Positions 1 to 8,564 of a DNA stretch of 64,000 nucleotides are shown piece after piece (the stretch's first letter is position 1; each line of letters opens with the position of its first letter). This stretch comes from JAICNG01 sp035249985 (GTDB lineage Bacteria; Gemmatimonadota; Gemmatimonadetes; Gemmatimonadales; Gemmatimonadaceae). The stretch is from NCBI GenBank assembly GCA_035249985.1, contig DATFFP010000004.1, forward strand, positions 1 to 64,000, read 5' to 3'. The translations under genes and the position numbers were made by a program. Below the pieces are notes generated by a model, which saw only the letters and a list, made by a program, of their open reading frames with translations, made no database searches and had not been told where the DNA came from.

Positions 1-623
1 GAACGCTATACCGTTCACCTGCGAGCGGTCGTCTCCGAAGGAGACGGGTGCTCGCACTCGCGCGGAGCGCGAGGGCGGTTAAACATGATGGCTACCTTAA
101 CACTCGCGCTCGGCAGGTGCTACGGTTGGTTCTGCCGCGCCCTTCTTGGCCACGCCGCCGATCCGCGCCACCAGCTCTGAGGCGCCACGTGATCGTCGCG
201 GTGTTGCGGCGCGCCGAGCTCGGACTCGCCCACCCGCACCATGGCGATCGCAAACGTTTTCCGTCGGCGCACCCTTGAGCTGCGGCCTTCGTGGCGATCG
301 GAGCGTTTCGTCCTCGATGATTAAGAAAGGCACTTGCCCTGTCGATCAGCCGGTCGCGCGAAGCGCGTGGAACTGAGGACCGTGCGTCGGCAGAACGCTT
401 ATTCTGCGTCTTGTTTGAGGTGCAAATCAGACACGGCACGCCTCGTGTGTTATCGACCGTCGACATCGAAAGCTGCTGCGATTGCAGCTTTTATGACGGG
501 CCCTCCAAGAGGCCTGTGCGAAGCAAAGATGCGAGGTACGCCGGGATAACAGGAAAAGTAGCGTTTCCTTCCGGCTCCCCAATCCTAGGTCAACGCCTTC
601 CCCTAAATCCCAACCGCACGCCC
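1..623. other. Gene-free flank beyond intI, partly lower GC
   Basis: No convincing gene is present on either strand. The short open frames here are arginine/alanine-rich and have no recognisable motif. GC drops to roughly 55% between about 300 and 620, below the rest of the window. Visible structure: an imperfect palindrome at 1-16 (GAACGCTATACCGTTC), a strong hairpin around GTCTCC-GAA-GGAGAC (about 19-58), a second hairpin CTCGCGC-GGA-GCGCGAG (57-73), and a weak hairpin AGGAAA/TTTCCT (551-569) just past the intI stop. One perfect GTTRRRY heptamer (GTTAAAC, 78-84) is present, but no complete attC site could be assembled. Confidence 0.5.
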
Positions 624-1634
624 TTACAGCCGGTCCGCCGGACTCTTTACGCCCAGCCCACCACGATTCAACACATGCGTATAGATCATCGTTGTCGCGA
701 CGTTCCGATGACCCAGGCGCTCCTGCACCGTCCGGATATCGTACCCGTCCTCGAGTAAATGGGTGGCGAAGGAGTGCCGGAACGTATGACACGTCGCCCG
801 CTTCATCAGCTTCGCGGCCTTCACCGCGTCCCGCATCTCCCGCTGGACGACCGTCTCATGCAGGTGATGACGGTAGCGCTGCCGCGTCGCCGGATCCACC
901 GCAATCCGCAACGCGGGAAAGACCCACTGCCACACCAGCTCCGACGCGGCCTTCGGATACTTTGCCGCCAGCGCCTGCGGAAGAATCACGCGACCCACCC
1001 CCGCCGCCAAGTCACGCTGGTGCAGAGCCTTCACCCGAACCAGCTGCCGCTCGAGCCCCGCTTTCGCCGCCGCCGGCAACATGGTCAGTCGGTCGCGATC
1101 ACCCTTTCCACCGCGCACCGTAATCTGATTCATCTCGAAATCGATGTCCTTCACTCGCAGGCGCAGCGCTTCCATCAAGCGAAGCCCCGACCCGTAGAGC
1201 AGCGTGGCCACCAACCGCGAGACCCCGCCCATCCTCCCCAGCACCGCCCGCACCTCCTCTCGGGTCATCACCACCGGCAACCGATGCGGCCGCCGGGCGC
1301 GAATGACATCGGCCAGCCACGGGACCGGGTCGCGCAGGACCTCGAGATAGAGAAACAGCAGCGCCGCCAACGCCTGACTCTGGGTGCTCGCGGACACGTT
1401 CTGCTCGGTCGCGAGATGCGACAGGAACTCCCGCATCTCCTGCTCGCCCAACGTGCGAGGATGCCGCATCCCGTGGAACCGCACGTACCTCACGACCCAG
1501 CGGACGTACGCCTCCTCCGTCAGCCGGCTCAACCGCTTCGTCCGCATGACCCGCCGCGCGGCAGGGATCAGCCGGTCTCGCTCCGCAACGTCCACCATAC
1601 GTTCAGAAATGGCAGCCGCACGCCCTTTCTCCAT
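624..1634 (-). CDS. intI: Integron-type tyrosine recombinase (IntI)
   Basis: Site-specific tyrosine recombinase of the integron integrase family, which in known integrons joins attI and attC sites to capture gene cassettes. About 336 aa. The C-terminal catalytic part shows the arginine in GSGLRLMEALRLR, the box HTFRHSFATHL, the GH of LGHRNV and the nucleophile tyrosine in TTMIYTHVLNRGG. Between the first and second boxes is the extra segment unique to IntI (LPQALAAKYPKA, then WVFPALR), which separates it from XerC/XerD. I chose ATG at 1634 because a GGAGGGG ribosome site lies just upstream; a GTG at 1646 is in frame. It sits only 22 nt downstream of lgt on the same strand, so there is no room for a conventional attI upstream of it. 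Cassettes, if any, would be to the left, outside the window. Confidence 0.9.
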   Translation of the reverse strand: MEKGRAAAISERMVDVAERDRLIPAARRVMRTKRLSRLTEEAYVRWVVRYVRFHGMRHPRTLGEQEMREFLSHLATEQNVSASTQSQALAALLFLYLEVLRDPVPWLADVIRARRPHRLPVVMTREEVRAVLGRMGGVSRLVATLLYGSGLRLMEALRLRVKDIDFEMNQITVRGGKGDRDRLTMLPAAAKAGLERQLVRVKALHQRDLAAGVGRVILPQALAAKYPKAASELVWQWVFPALRIAVDPATRQRYRHHLHETVVQREMRDAVKAAKLMKRATCHTFRHSFATHLLEDGYDIRTVQERLGHRNVATTMIYTHVLNRGGLGVKSPADRL

Positions 1635-1656
1635 ACCCCCTCCCACGCACCCCGCA

Positions 1657-2487
1657 TCACGCCGTCGCGTAGATCCCGCGGGCCTCCGGCGTCACCCGGC
1701 TCCGCATCGCCATCACCGCTATTCCAATGGCGATGAACACCAACGCGATCACCTGCGCCACCGTCAACGCCCCGAAGAACCGATCGTCCTTCGCCCGGAA
1801 GAACTCCACGATGAACCGCTCCACCCCCGCCATTACACAATACACGCCCATCAGCCACCCCTCGGCGTGCTTGTGATCGCGCAACCTCAACAAAAGCAAG
1901 AAAAGGATGAACGCCATCGTCACTTCGTACAGCTGCGTCGGATGCACCGCCAGCACGGTGTTAGGCGGCACGTCCGCCGGCACCGGGATGCCGAACATCT
2001 CCTGCATGTTCTGCGCGGTCGACGGCGGCGCCCCCTCGGGGAAGCGCACCGCCAGCGGACCATCCCATGGACGGCCGTAGTCATCTCCCACCGCCCAGCA
2101 TCCGGTGCGACCTACCGCGTACGCGGGCATGATCGAGAGACCGGCGACGTCGGCGATGCGCCAGAAGCCCAGCTTCCGCCGCATCACCAGGACCGTCACC
2201 GCGAGGATCCCGCCGATGAGCCCACCCCAGAACACGAAGCCGCCGCGACTGAACAACGTGCCGATGTCGCCCGTCAACGCCACGAAATAGAGCTTCGCGC
2301 CGACCAGACTGCCCAGGACCGCCGCGAAGATCATGTCCCCCACCGGCTCGGGACTGTAGCCACGGCGCTTCAGCTCGTTCTGCGCGACGATCTGCGCCAC
2401 GACGAACGCGGCCAGCACCGCCAGCCCGAATCCGGTGATCATCAGAGGCCCGACTTCATACGCTAGCGGGCGGTGGTCGATCGTCAT
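1657..2487 (-). CDS. lgt: Prolipoprotein diacylglyceryl transferase
   Basis: Inner-membrane enzyme that moves diacylglycerol from phosphatidylglycerol to the lipobox cysteine of prolipoproteins, the first step of lipoprotein maturation. 276 aa, the usual size. Several hydrophobic segments are visible (for example MITGFGLAVLAAFVVAQIV near the N-terminus and VIALVFIAIGIAVMAM near the C-terminus). The family signature region reads GRTGCWAVGDDYGRPW instead of the GRIGNFxNGE of enterobacteria; HPTQLYE and VERFIVEFFR are also present. The ATG overlaps the tsaD stop by 4 nt (ATGA), and intI follows after 22 nt, so the three genes are probably cotranscribed. Lipoproteins needing this enzyme are encoded nearby. 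Confidence 0.95.
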   Translation of the reverse strand: MTIDHRPLAYEVGPLMITGFGLAVLAAFVVAQIVAQNELKRRGYSPEPVGDMIFAAVLGSLVGAKLYFVALTGDIGTLFSRGGFVFWGGLIGGILAVTVLVMRRKLGFWRIADVAGLSIMPAYAVGRTGCWAVGDDYGRPWDGPLAVRFPEGAPPSTAQNMQEMFGIPVPADVPPNTVLAVHPTQLYEVTMAFILFLLLLRLRDHKHAEGWLMGVYCVMAGVERFIVEFFRAKDDRFFGALTVAQVIALVFIAIGIAVMAMRSRVTPEARGIYATA

Positions 2488-3530
2488 GCGGCGATCAATC
2501 CTGGTAAGGGAAGAGATGCATAGGCATTGAGGTCGAGCGGCGCACGCTCACCGCGCTCGAATCGAAACAGCCCCGCTCGCGCGATCATCGCCGCGTTGTC
2601 CGTCGCCAACCGCGGAGCCGGCGCAAAAACGCCCGCTCCGATCTTCGCCATCCGCGCCCGCATCGCCTCGGTCAGCGTCTGGTTGCAGGCGACGCCACCG
2701 CCCAACACGACTCGGGTGCGCCCGTGCTCGCGGGTCGCACGAGCCGTCTTCTCCACGAGCGTATCGATCAACGCATCCTGAAATCCGCGCGCGATGTGTG
2801 CACGCTCCGTTTCCACGTCCACGTCCGCGCGCTTCGTCGCGTTGAGCACCGCGGTCTTGAGACCGGAGAAGGAGACGTCGTAATAATCGGGGTCGCCGAC
2901 GCGCTGGTCGCGCCGAAGCATCGGGCGCGAGAAGCGATGTCGCGACGGATCACCTTCCTTCGCGAGCCGCTCGATATGCGGACCGCCAGGGTAGGGAAGC
3001 CCGAGCAACTTCGCGACCTTGTCGAACGCTTCTCCCGCCGCGTCGTCGCGCGTTTGACCGAGCAGCCGATATCGCCCCCACGCTTCGACGTCCACCAGCA
3101 GCGTGTGCCCGCCCGAGATGAGCAGAGCCGTGAACGGCGGTACCGCCTCGCGATGCTGGAGCTGCGTCGCGAACAGGTGCCCTTCCATATGATGGACGGC
3201 GACGAGCGCTCGGCCACTCGCGAACGCGAGCGACTTCCCGTAGCTCACGCCAACGAGCAACGCCCCCACGAGGCCCGGCGCATACGTCACCGCGATCGCG
3301 TCGATGTCGTTCAAAGCGACGTCAGCCTCCGACAACGCCCGGTTCACCACCGGCACGATGCTCGTCAGGTGCGCGCGCGATGCGATCTCCGGCACCACCC
3401 CACCGAAAACCTTGTGCACGTCCTGCGAGAGAATCACCAGCGATTTCTGCGCGACCTCATCGCCCGTGCCTTCCACCACGGCCGCCGAGGTCTCGTCGCA
3501 GGAGGTCTCGATACCGAGAATCCGTGTCAC
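2484..3530 (-). CDS. tsaD: tRNA N6-adenosine threonylcarbamoyltransferase
   Basis: Catalytic subunit that transfers the threonylcarbamoyl group from TC-AMP to A37 of ANN-decoding tRNAs (t6A), acting with TsaB and TsaE. 348 aa. The N-terminal ILGIETSCDETSAAVV and metal-binding HHMEGHL (about residues 114-120), ISGGHTLL and the C-terminal LGGGVACNQTL are the classic Kae1/TsaD motifs of the ASKHA fold. The start is GTG, overlapping the stop of the YbbR gene (GTGA). tsaB and tsaE are not in the window. Its place in a block of tRNA and translation genes fits the role. Confidence 0.96.
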   Translation of the reverse strand: MTRILGIETSCDETSAAVVEGTGDEVAQKSLVILSQDVHKVFGGVVPEIASRAHLTSIVPVVNRALSEADVALNDIDAIAVTYAPGLVGALLVGVSYGKSLAFASGRALVAVHHMEGHLFATQLQHREAVPPFTALLISGGHTLLVDVEAWGRYRLLGQTRDDAAGEAFDKVAKLLGLPYPGGPHIERLAKEGDPSRHRFSRPMLRRDQRVGDPDYYDVSFSGLKTAVLNATKRADVDVETERAHIARGFQDALIDTLVEKTARATREHGRTRVVLGGGVACNQTLTEAMRARMAKIGAGVFAPAPRLATDNAAMIARAGLFRFERGERAPLDLNAYASLPLPGLIAA

Positions 3531-4246
3531 TGGCGCCGGCGGCTCGTTGACGCGGCGGATGCAGCTGCCGTGGGCTCGACCGCGGCAACCGGCACGCGGA
3601 CGCGCACGAACGCCGGGTTCACACGCACGCCCAGGCCCGCGGTGTCGAGGGCCACCGTCATCGGCGTCGTGTCGCGTACGACGAGATCGATCGCCACGGT
3701 CGATACCGTGTCGATCGAGCGAACGGTGCGACGCTCGCCGATCAGCTGCACGCGAATCGGCTCCAGCTGCACCGCGCCGGCAACGCGAAAGCCGGAATCG
3801 GCACGAACCCGGAGCGCCGACCGCACCGGCACGAAGCGCTTCGTCTGCACATCGAAGTGCAGCCTCAGGCTTCGCGGCTGCACGTCACGGACGATCCCCG
3901 CCACCCCTGGCGGCAGCTCCACGTTGTTGACCTCGAGCATGATCGCGAGCGAATCGGGCACATCGCTCCCGAGCCGCTGGGAGATCGTCGGGGGAGTGTC
4001 CCAGAGCTTCATCAGATCGCGGCCGCGTCCCACCACGAGCGCGCGAACCTCCGGCGTGGGCCCGCGAAGCGTGACCGACGTGTCGACGCCGATCTCCACC
4101 CGCACCGGCACCACCATCTCCGTCGGGCGCTCGCCGCTCACGACGAGCCACACCACGAATGCGAAGAAGATGGCGACCAGCTTGAGCGGGAGGTGCTCGG
4201 TCAGCGCCGCCGTGATCCGCCGCTTCCACGCGATGGGCGGCGCCAT
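3527..4246 (-). CDS. YbbR/CdaR-domain membrane-anchored protein
   Basis: 239 aa with one N-terminal transmembrane helix (about residues 20-40, LPLKLVAIFFAFVVWLVV) followed by a beta-rich periplasmic part. The sequence after the helix, VVSGERPTEMVVPVRVEI, and the later repeats (LRGPTPEVRALVVGRG; VRVQLIGERRTVRSID) match YbbR domains. In Firmicutes the YbbR protein CdaR is encoded next to the diadenylate cyclase CdaA and regulates it; no cdaA is in this window, so a c-di-AMP role is only a possibility. It follows the TlpA-like gene directly (TAG immediately before ATG) and overlaps tsaD by 4 nt. The C-terminus is Ala/Thr/Arg-rich and probably unstructured. Confidence 0.75.
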   Translation of the reverse strand: MAPPIAWKRRITAALTEHLPLKLVAIFFAFVVWLVVSGERPTEMVVPVRVEIGVDTSVTLRGPTPEVRALVVGRGRDLMKLWDTPPTISQRLGSDVPDSLAIMLEVNNVELPPGVAGIVRDVQPRSLRLHFDVQTKRFVPVRSALRVRADSGFRVAGAVQLEPIRVQLIGERRTVRSIDTVSTVAIDLVVRDTTPMTVALDTAGLGVRVNPAFVRVRVPVAAVEPTAAASAASTSRRRQ

Positions 4247-4795
4247 CTACACGCGCTCGGCGAGAAGCTGCCTGACGAGCGCGCGATTCCCCTCGGAGTT
4301 CCAGTCCGCCGCGCCGATCACCTTCTTGCGGATGACGCCGTCGCGACCGATCACGAACGTCTCCGGATAGCCCATCACCTGATAGTCGCGCGTAATGTCA
4401 CCCTCCGGATCGTGCACCACCTCGAAGGTGAGTCCGAGCTTCTTCACGAACTCGTGGATCGCATGCTCCGTCTGCGCCTGGTCGATGCTGACCGCGACAA
4501 TGCGAAGATCGGTGTCCTTGAACTCGCGATGCAGCGCCTCGAGCGTGGGCATCTCGACGATGCAGGGGCCACACCACGTCGCCCAGATGTTGAGCACCAC
4601 GACCTTCCCGCGATAGTCCTCGAACGTGCGCTGCACCGACTGCCCGTCGATCGTGTTCGCCTCGAAGGCGGGTGCCGGGCTCCCGAGCGTGACGGGGGAC
4701 AGCTCGCCCTTGAGCGCCGTGCCGGCGGCGATGCCGCCTCCCACGAGCACCAGCGCGATCGCGGCTACCCAGGCCCACTGCTCCTTCGACGTCAC
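4247..4795 (-). CDS. TlpA/ResA-like membrane-anchored thioredoxin
   Basis: About 182 aa. An N-terminal membrane anchor (WAWVAAIALVLVGGGIAAG) is followed by a thioredoxin fold: GSPAPAFEANTIDG, the redox motif WATWCGPC, and a cis-proline region VMGYPETFVIGRDG. Proteins of this AhpC/TSA-type family reduce disulfides in the periplasm, for example in cytochrome c maturation; the partner here is unknown. I take GTG at 4795, which overlaps the rpe stop as GTGA and places the anchor directly after the start. An upstream in-frame ATG at 4900 would add 35 unconvincing Arg/Cys-rich residues inside rpe. Confidence 0.88.
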   Translation of the reverse strand: MTSKEQWAWVAAIALVLVGGGIAAGTALKGELSPVTLGSPAPAFEANTIDGQSVQRTFEDYRGKVVVLNIWATWCGPCIVEMPTLEALHREFKDTDLRIVAVSIDQAQTEHAIHEFVKKLGLTFEVVHDPEGDITRDYQVMGYPETFVIGRDGVIRKKVIGAADWNSEGNRALVRQLLAERV

Positions 4796-5457
4796 GCCGC
4801 CACCGCGCACTTCGCGCGCAATGCCCGCAACTCGGCGCGCGGATCCTTGGCTCTGAAGATCGCGTTCCCGGCAACGAAAGTGTCGGCGCCGGCATGCCAC
4901 ACCTGCGCGATCGTCTCCCGATTGATGCCGCCATCCACCTCGAGCGCCGCGCGGCTGTCGACCTCGTCGAGCATCGCCCGCGCGCGCCGGATCTTGTCGA
5001 CCGACGACGGGATGAACGACTGACCGCCGAAGCCCGGGTTCACTGACATGATGAGCAGCAGATCGAGATCGCCCGCCACCTCGTACACCGCCTCGAGCGG
5101 CGTCGATGGGTTGAGTGATGCGCCCGCGAGGCAGCCGAGCTCCTTGATACGCATGAGCTGACGGTGGAGATGCGGGGACACCTCGGGATGCACCGTCAGC
5201 ACCGACGCGCCGGCGGCGGCGAAGTCCTCCAGATACTTCTCGGGCTCGACAACCATGAGGTGGACGTCGATCGGGAGGTCGGTCAGCCTGCGCACCGTCT
5301 CTATTACCTTCGCGCCGAAGGTAAGGTTCGGCACGAAACGCCCATCCATGACATCGACGTGGATCCAGTCCGCGCCCGCCTCGGTGACCATGGCGATCTC
5401 ATCGCCCAGCCGAGCGAAGTCGGCGCTCAGGATCGACGGCGCGATCCGAATGCTCAC
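4792..5457 (-). CDS. rpe: Ribulose-phosphate 3-epimerase
   Basis: Interconverts D-ribulose 5-phosphate and D-xylulose 5-phosphate in the pentose phosphate pathway. 221 aa TIM barrel of normal length. Visible motifs are APSILSADFARLGDE at the N-terminus, the metal/catalytic histidine region IHVDVMDGRFVPNLTFG, IDVHLMVVEPEKYL, VNPGFGGQSFI and the phosphate-binding LEVDGGINRETI. The start is GTG (GTGAGC), overlapping the stop of the upstream PASTA gene by 4 nt, and its own stop overlaps the TlpA-like gene in the same way. Confidence 0.96.
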   Translation of the reverse strand: MSIRIAPSILSADFARLGDEIAMVTEAGADWIHVDVMDGRFVPNLTFGAKVIETVRRLTDLPIDVHLMVVEPEKYLEDFAAAGASVLTVHPEVSPHLHRQLMRIKELGCLAGASLNPSTPLEAVYEVAGDLDLLLIMSVNPGFGGQSFIPSSVDKIRRARAMLDEVDSRAALEVDGGINRETIAQVWHAGADTFVAGNAIFRAKDPRAELRALRAKCAVAA

Positions 5458-6182
5458 GGGCGCCCCGAGATCGTGAGCGCCACGCGGGCGCCCGCGCCCA
5501 CGGCGCGGCCCGCCGCCGGCGTTTGCGCGATCACGATGTTGCCTGGTGCCAGGCTCGTCGAATCGACGTTGACGTCGCCGATGCGCAGCCCGAGCTGCTC
5601 GAGCACGGTGCGCGCGCGCGAATAGTTCTCGCCGACGACATCGGGCATGTCCACCGACGCCGGTCCGACGCTGACCGTCAGCGTCACCGACGAGGGCACG
5701 GTCACGCGCGACCCCGCGACGGGGCGTGAGGCAGTGACGGTTCCGCGCGGGGTCTGGGCTCGGATCTCCTCGACATCGCCGACGTCGAGCCCCGCGTTCT
5801 CGATCGCCAGCTCCGCCTGCTGGCGAGTCATGCCGACGACGTTAGGCACCTCGCCCCGACGCTGCCCCGAGCTCACGTGCAGCACGACCTCGGCGCCCTT
5901 GGCCTCGACGGCGCCCGCCGGCGGCTCCTGTTCCAGCACCGTGCCGCTTGGCGCACTGGCGTGGAATCGCTGCTCGCCCGTCGAGGCGCGGAAGCCGTCG
6001 GTCGTCAGCCGCTTCGTGCCTTCGTCGTACGTCATGCCGACGACGTTCGGCACCTTGCGGTCGCTCGGAATGATCGTCGCCGGAAAGACGAAGAACGCGA
6101 CGATCAAGTACGAGAAGACGAACCCGGCGGTCGCCGCGATCACGTACGGAATGGCGCGGCGCGCATTCCCGCGCCACCTCAC
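5454..6182 (-). CDS. Orphan triple-PASTA membrane protein
   Basis: About 242 aa. One transmembrane helix near the N-terminus (YVIAATAGFVFSYLIVAFFV) is followed by three extracytoplasmic PASTA repeats, each opening with a recognisable motif: VPNVVGMTYDEGTKRL, VPNVVGMTRQQAELAI and MPDVVGENYSRARTVL. PASTA domains bind peptidoglycan fragments or unlinked muropeptides and normally sit on Ser/Thr kinases or class B PBPs; here there is no catalytic domain. The start is GTG at 6182, overlapping the rsmB stop as GTGA. The PPAG spacers between repeats match the family. No partner kinase is adjacent; the kinase at the right end of the window is far away. Confidence 0.85.
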   Translation of the reverse strand: MRWRGNARRAIPYVIAATAGFVFSYLIVAFFVFPATIIPSDRKVPNVVGMTYDEGTKRLTTDGFRASTGEQRFHASAPSGTVLEQEPPAGAVEAKGAEVVLHVSSGQRRGEVPNVVGMTRQQAELAIENAGLDVGDVEEIRAQTPRGTVTASRPVAGSRVTVPSSVTLTVSVGPASVDMPDVVGENYSRARTVLEQLGLRIGDVNVDSTSLAPGNIVIAQTPAAGRAVGAGARVALTISGRP

Positions 6183-7507
6183 CCGCGTGCCCTCCGCAGC
6201 CGCGCCGCGAACGCGCCGTCCACTCCATGACGTTGTGGGAGCACGCGCAGACGTCCGGCGTCGAGCACGGGCGCCGGCACCGTTCCCTCGGGCGGCGGCT
6301 CGAGCTTCCACTCCGGGCTCTCGCGCAGGAATGCCTCGACCTGCGCGTCGTTCTCCTCCGGCTCGAGCGTGCAGGTGCTGTACACGAGCAGCCCACCGGG
6401 CTTCACGACCGTTGCCGCCGCGCGCAGCATGCTGCGCTGCGTCGCCGCGAGCACCGCGATGTCGGAGACCTTGAGCCGCCATCGCGCATCCGGGTGACGG
6501 CGAAACGTTCCCGTGCCCGTGCACGGCACGTCGAGCAGCACCGCGTCGACCGGGCGAATCGCCGGAGTGCGCGCATCGGTAACCACCGCGAGAACGTTCT
6601 TCGCGTCGACGCGGCGGGCATTGCCGATCATGCGCTGGATGCGCTGCACCGAGCGGTCCCCGGCGATGACGACGGACGCGGAGCGCGCAAGCTCGAGCGC
6701 CTTCCCACCCGGTGCCGCGCACAGGTCGGCGACCTCGGCCCCGGTCGGCACGCAGGCGTACTGCGTGACGAGCGTCGCCGCGGGATCCTGTACGAAGAAC
6801 AGCCCCTGTCGATAGGCGCCGAGCTCGGTGAGCGACACCGGGCTCTTGATCGCCAGAGAATCGCGCGCCAGGGGAGCATCGGTCACTTCGACGCTGACAC
6901 TCTCGAGCGTCGCCTCGAGCTGCTCACGCACGATGTTGTACGGGCGTACGACGAGCGGCGCCTCGGCGTTGTTCGCGATCAAGAGACGCTCGGTCTCCTC
7001 GGCGCCCCATCGTCCCACCCAGCGCGCGACCAGCCACCGCGGATGCGAATGGCGAAGAGCGAGCGCGTCGACCGGATCGGTCGGTACCGCGACGTCGAGC
7101 ATCTCGCGCTCGCGATCGAGCCGCCGCAGCACCGCGTTGGCAAGCTTGCTCGCGCCCAGGCCGTGGCGCTCCTTGCTGAGCTCGACGGTCTGCGCGATCG
7201 CCGCGTACGCGGGGACGCTGCGCATGTGCAGCAGCTGGTAGGCGCCGAGCCGCAGCAGGTCGCCGAGATCGGGGTCGAGCCTCACGAGTCCACCGCGAAC
7301 GCGTTCGGCGAGGAGCGCGTCGAGCATCGCGCGACGGCGCAGCATGCCGTACACGAGCTCCTGCGTCCACCGGCGATCCCGCGCGTCGAGCGACGAGGCG
7401 CGAAGCTCGAAGGCAGGGTCGAGCATCTCGCCATGCCGCATGTCGGCGAGGATCTCGGCGGCGGCGCGGCGCGCCTCGGTGACCGATCCGGTTCCAGTGA
7501 AAGCCAT
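6179..7507 (-). CDS. rsmB: 16S rRNA m5C967 methyltransferase RsmB
   Basis: SAM-dependent methyltransferase of the Sun/Fmu/NOP2 family, modifying C967 of 16S rRNA. About 442 aa. The N-terminal third is the NusB-like RNA-binding domain (RDRRWTQELVYGMLRRR, YAAIAQTVELSKERHG). The C-terminal catalytic part has VADLCAAPGGKALELA (SAM), LLDVPCTGTGTFRRHP (catalytic PCxG cysteine) and YSTCTLEPEEND (second cysteine). The start is ATG at 7507; the frame stays open to the right but there it consists of translated repeat sequence. The stop overlaps the PASTA gene (GTGA). Confidence 0.94.
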   Translation of the reverse strand: MAFTGTGSVTEARRAAAEILADMRHGEMLDPAFELRASSLDARDRRWTQELVYGMLRRRAMLDALLAERVRGGLVRLDPDLGDLLRLGAYQLLHMRSVPAYAAIAQTVELSKERHGLGASKLANAVLRRLDREREMLDVAVPTDPVDALALRHSHPRWLVARWVGRWGAEETERLLIANNAEAPLVVRPYNIVREQLEATLESVSVEVTDAPLARDSLAIKSPVSLTELGAYRQGLFFVQDPAATLVTQYACVPTGAEVADLCAAPGGKALELARSASVVIAGDRSVQRIQRMIGNARRVDAKNVLAVVTDARTPAIRPVDAVLLDVPCTGTGTFRRHPDARWRLKVSDIAVLAATQRSMLRAAATVVKPGGLLVYSTCTLEPEENDAQVEAFLRESPEWKLEPPPEGTVPAPVLDAGRLRVLPQRHGVDGAFAARLRRARG

Positions 7508-7526
7508 GTGCTTGAAGATACTTAGG

Positions 7527-7620
7527 TGATCGAGGCCGTCGAGGTAATCGAGGAATCGAGGTAATCGAGGTGCAGTTCCCTCGATCACCTCGCCATTCTC
7601 GACTACCTCGACTACCTCGC
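7527..7620. repeat. Inverted array of CGAGGTAAT-type 9-mers
   Basis: The left arm has four to five copies of a unit near TCGAGGTAA (variants TCGAGGCCG, TCGAGGAA). After a short spacer (TGCAGTTCCC) the right arm carries the reverse complement (CTCGACTACCT, CTCGATCACCT). The arms can pair as an imperfect hairpin. It fills the gap between rsmB and fmt, both on the minus strand. The right arm runs into fmt: the last codons of fmt and its TAG stop are repeat sequence. Confidence 0.75.
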
Positions 7621-8562
7621 CGTCCCCAGAACGTCGCCTACAGAAACGCCCCGCCCCCGGGCGAATTCGAGCGCCGAAATGCGGCGTTTCCCCGGCGCCT
7701 GCACCTGAAGGACGCGCACCGCCCCGTCTCCGCAAGCGACGAGCATCCCATCCCGGTCGATCGCGAGCACTTGCCCGGCCTTCGTCGACCCCTCGTCGCC
7801 TCCCTGCTCAGTGGCCAGGGCGCCGAACAGCTTGAGCTCCTGTCCGTTTCGCATGGTAAACGCGCCCGGCCTGGGATCGTAGGCGCGAATGTGCCGGGCG
7901 ACGACGCCATTCCCCTCCTCCCAGGGCACGAGCGCCATGTCGCGCTCGATCTTCGGCGCGTAGGTCGCCAACTCTTCGTTCTGGTCGCGCTCGCTCGATT
8001 CCCCGAGCACGATGAGCGTGAGGGCCTCGATGAGCGCGAGGGCGCCAAGCTCCGAGAGTCGCAGCTCGAGCTCACCGGCGGTCTCATCCTCCGCGATCGG
8101 CGTGCGCGCCTGGAGGACGATCGGCCCGGCATCGAGCTCGGGCACCATGCGCATGATGGTCACGCCGGTCTCGATGAATCCCTCCCGAATCGCCGCTTGA
8201 ATGGGCGCGGCGCCGCGCAGCTTGGGCAACAGTGATGCGTGAACGTTGAGCGTGCCGCGTTCCGGCAGGTCGATGACCTGCTTTGGAAGGATGTGACCGT
8301 ACGAGACGACGACGGAGAGCTCGGGCTCCAGCGCTCGCAGCTCGTCGACGAACTCCTTGCCGCGCGGCTTCTCCGGTTGCAGCACCGGCAGGCTTTCGGC
8401 GACGGCGATCTCCTTGATCGGCGACGGTACCAGCGTCGAGCGAGAGCGGCCGCGCGCCCGGTCGGGCTGCGTGATGACCCCGCACACGTCGAAGCCTTCG
8501 CCCACGAGCGCTCGCAGCGACGGACCCGCGAACGCGGACGTCCCCCAGAAGAGGACCCGCAC
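7612..8562 (-). CDS. fmt: Methionyl-tRNA formyltransferase
   Basis: Formylates Met-tRNA(fMet) with 10-formyl-THF, giving the initiator tRNA. About 316 aa, normal length. The N-terminal Rossmann-like domain starts RVLFWGTSAFAGPSLRAL; TQPDRARGR is present, the catalytic region reads NVHASLLPKLRGAAPIQAAI (Asn, His), and GVTIMRMVPELDAGPI follows. The C-terminal tRNA-binding domain has IRAYDPRPGAFT. I chose GTG at 8562, 2 nt after the def stop. The last residues and the stop codon lie inside the repeat at 7527-7620. fmt next to def is a common arrangement because Def removes the formyl group that Fmt adds. Confidence 0.95.
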   Translation of the reverse strand: MRVLFWGTSAFAGPSLRALVGEGFDVCGVITQPDRARGRSRSTLVPSPIKEIAVAESLPVLQPEKPRGKEFVDELRALEPELSVVVSYGHILPKQVIDLPERGTLNVHASLLPKLRGAAPIQAAIREGFIETGVTIMRMVPELDAGPIVLQARTPIAEDETAGELELRLSELGALALIEALTLIVLGESSERDQNEELATYAPKIERDMALVPWEEGNGVVARHIRAYDPRPGAFTMRNGQELKLFGALATEQGGDEGSTKAGQVLAIDRDGMLVACGDGAVRVLQVQAPGKRRISALEFARGRGVSVGDVLGTAR

Positions 8563-8564
8563 GA

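Noticed and set aside
1..623. Complete attC site or cassette gene left of intI
   Set aside because: No RYYYAAC/GTTRRRY pair with the right spacing and no convincing cassette reading frame; only one half-site.
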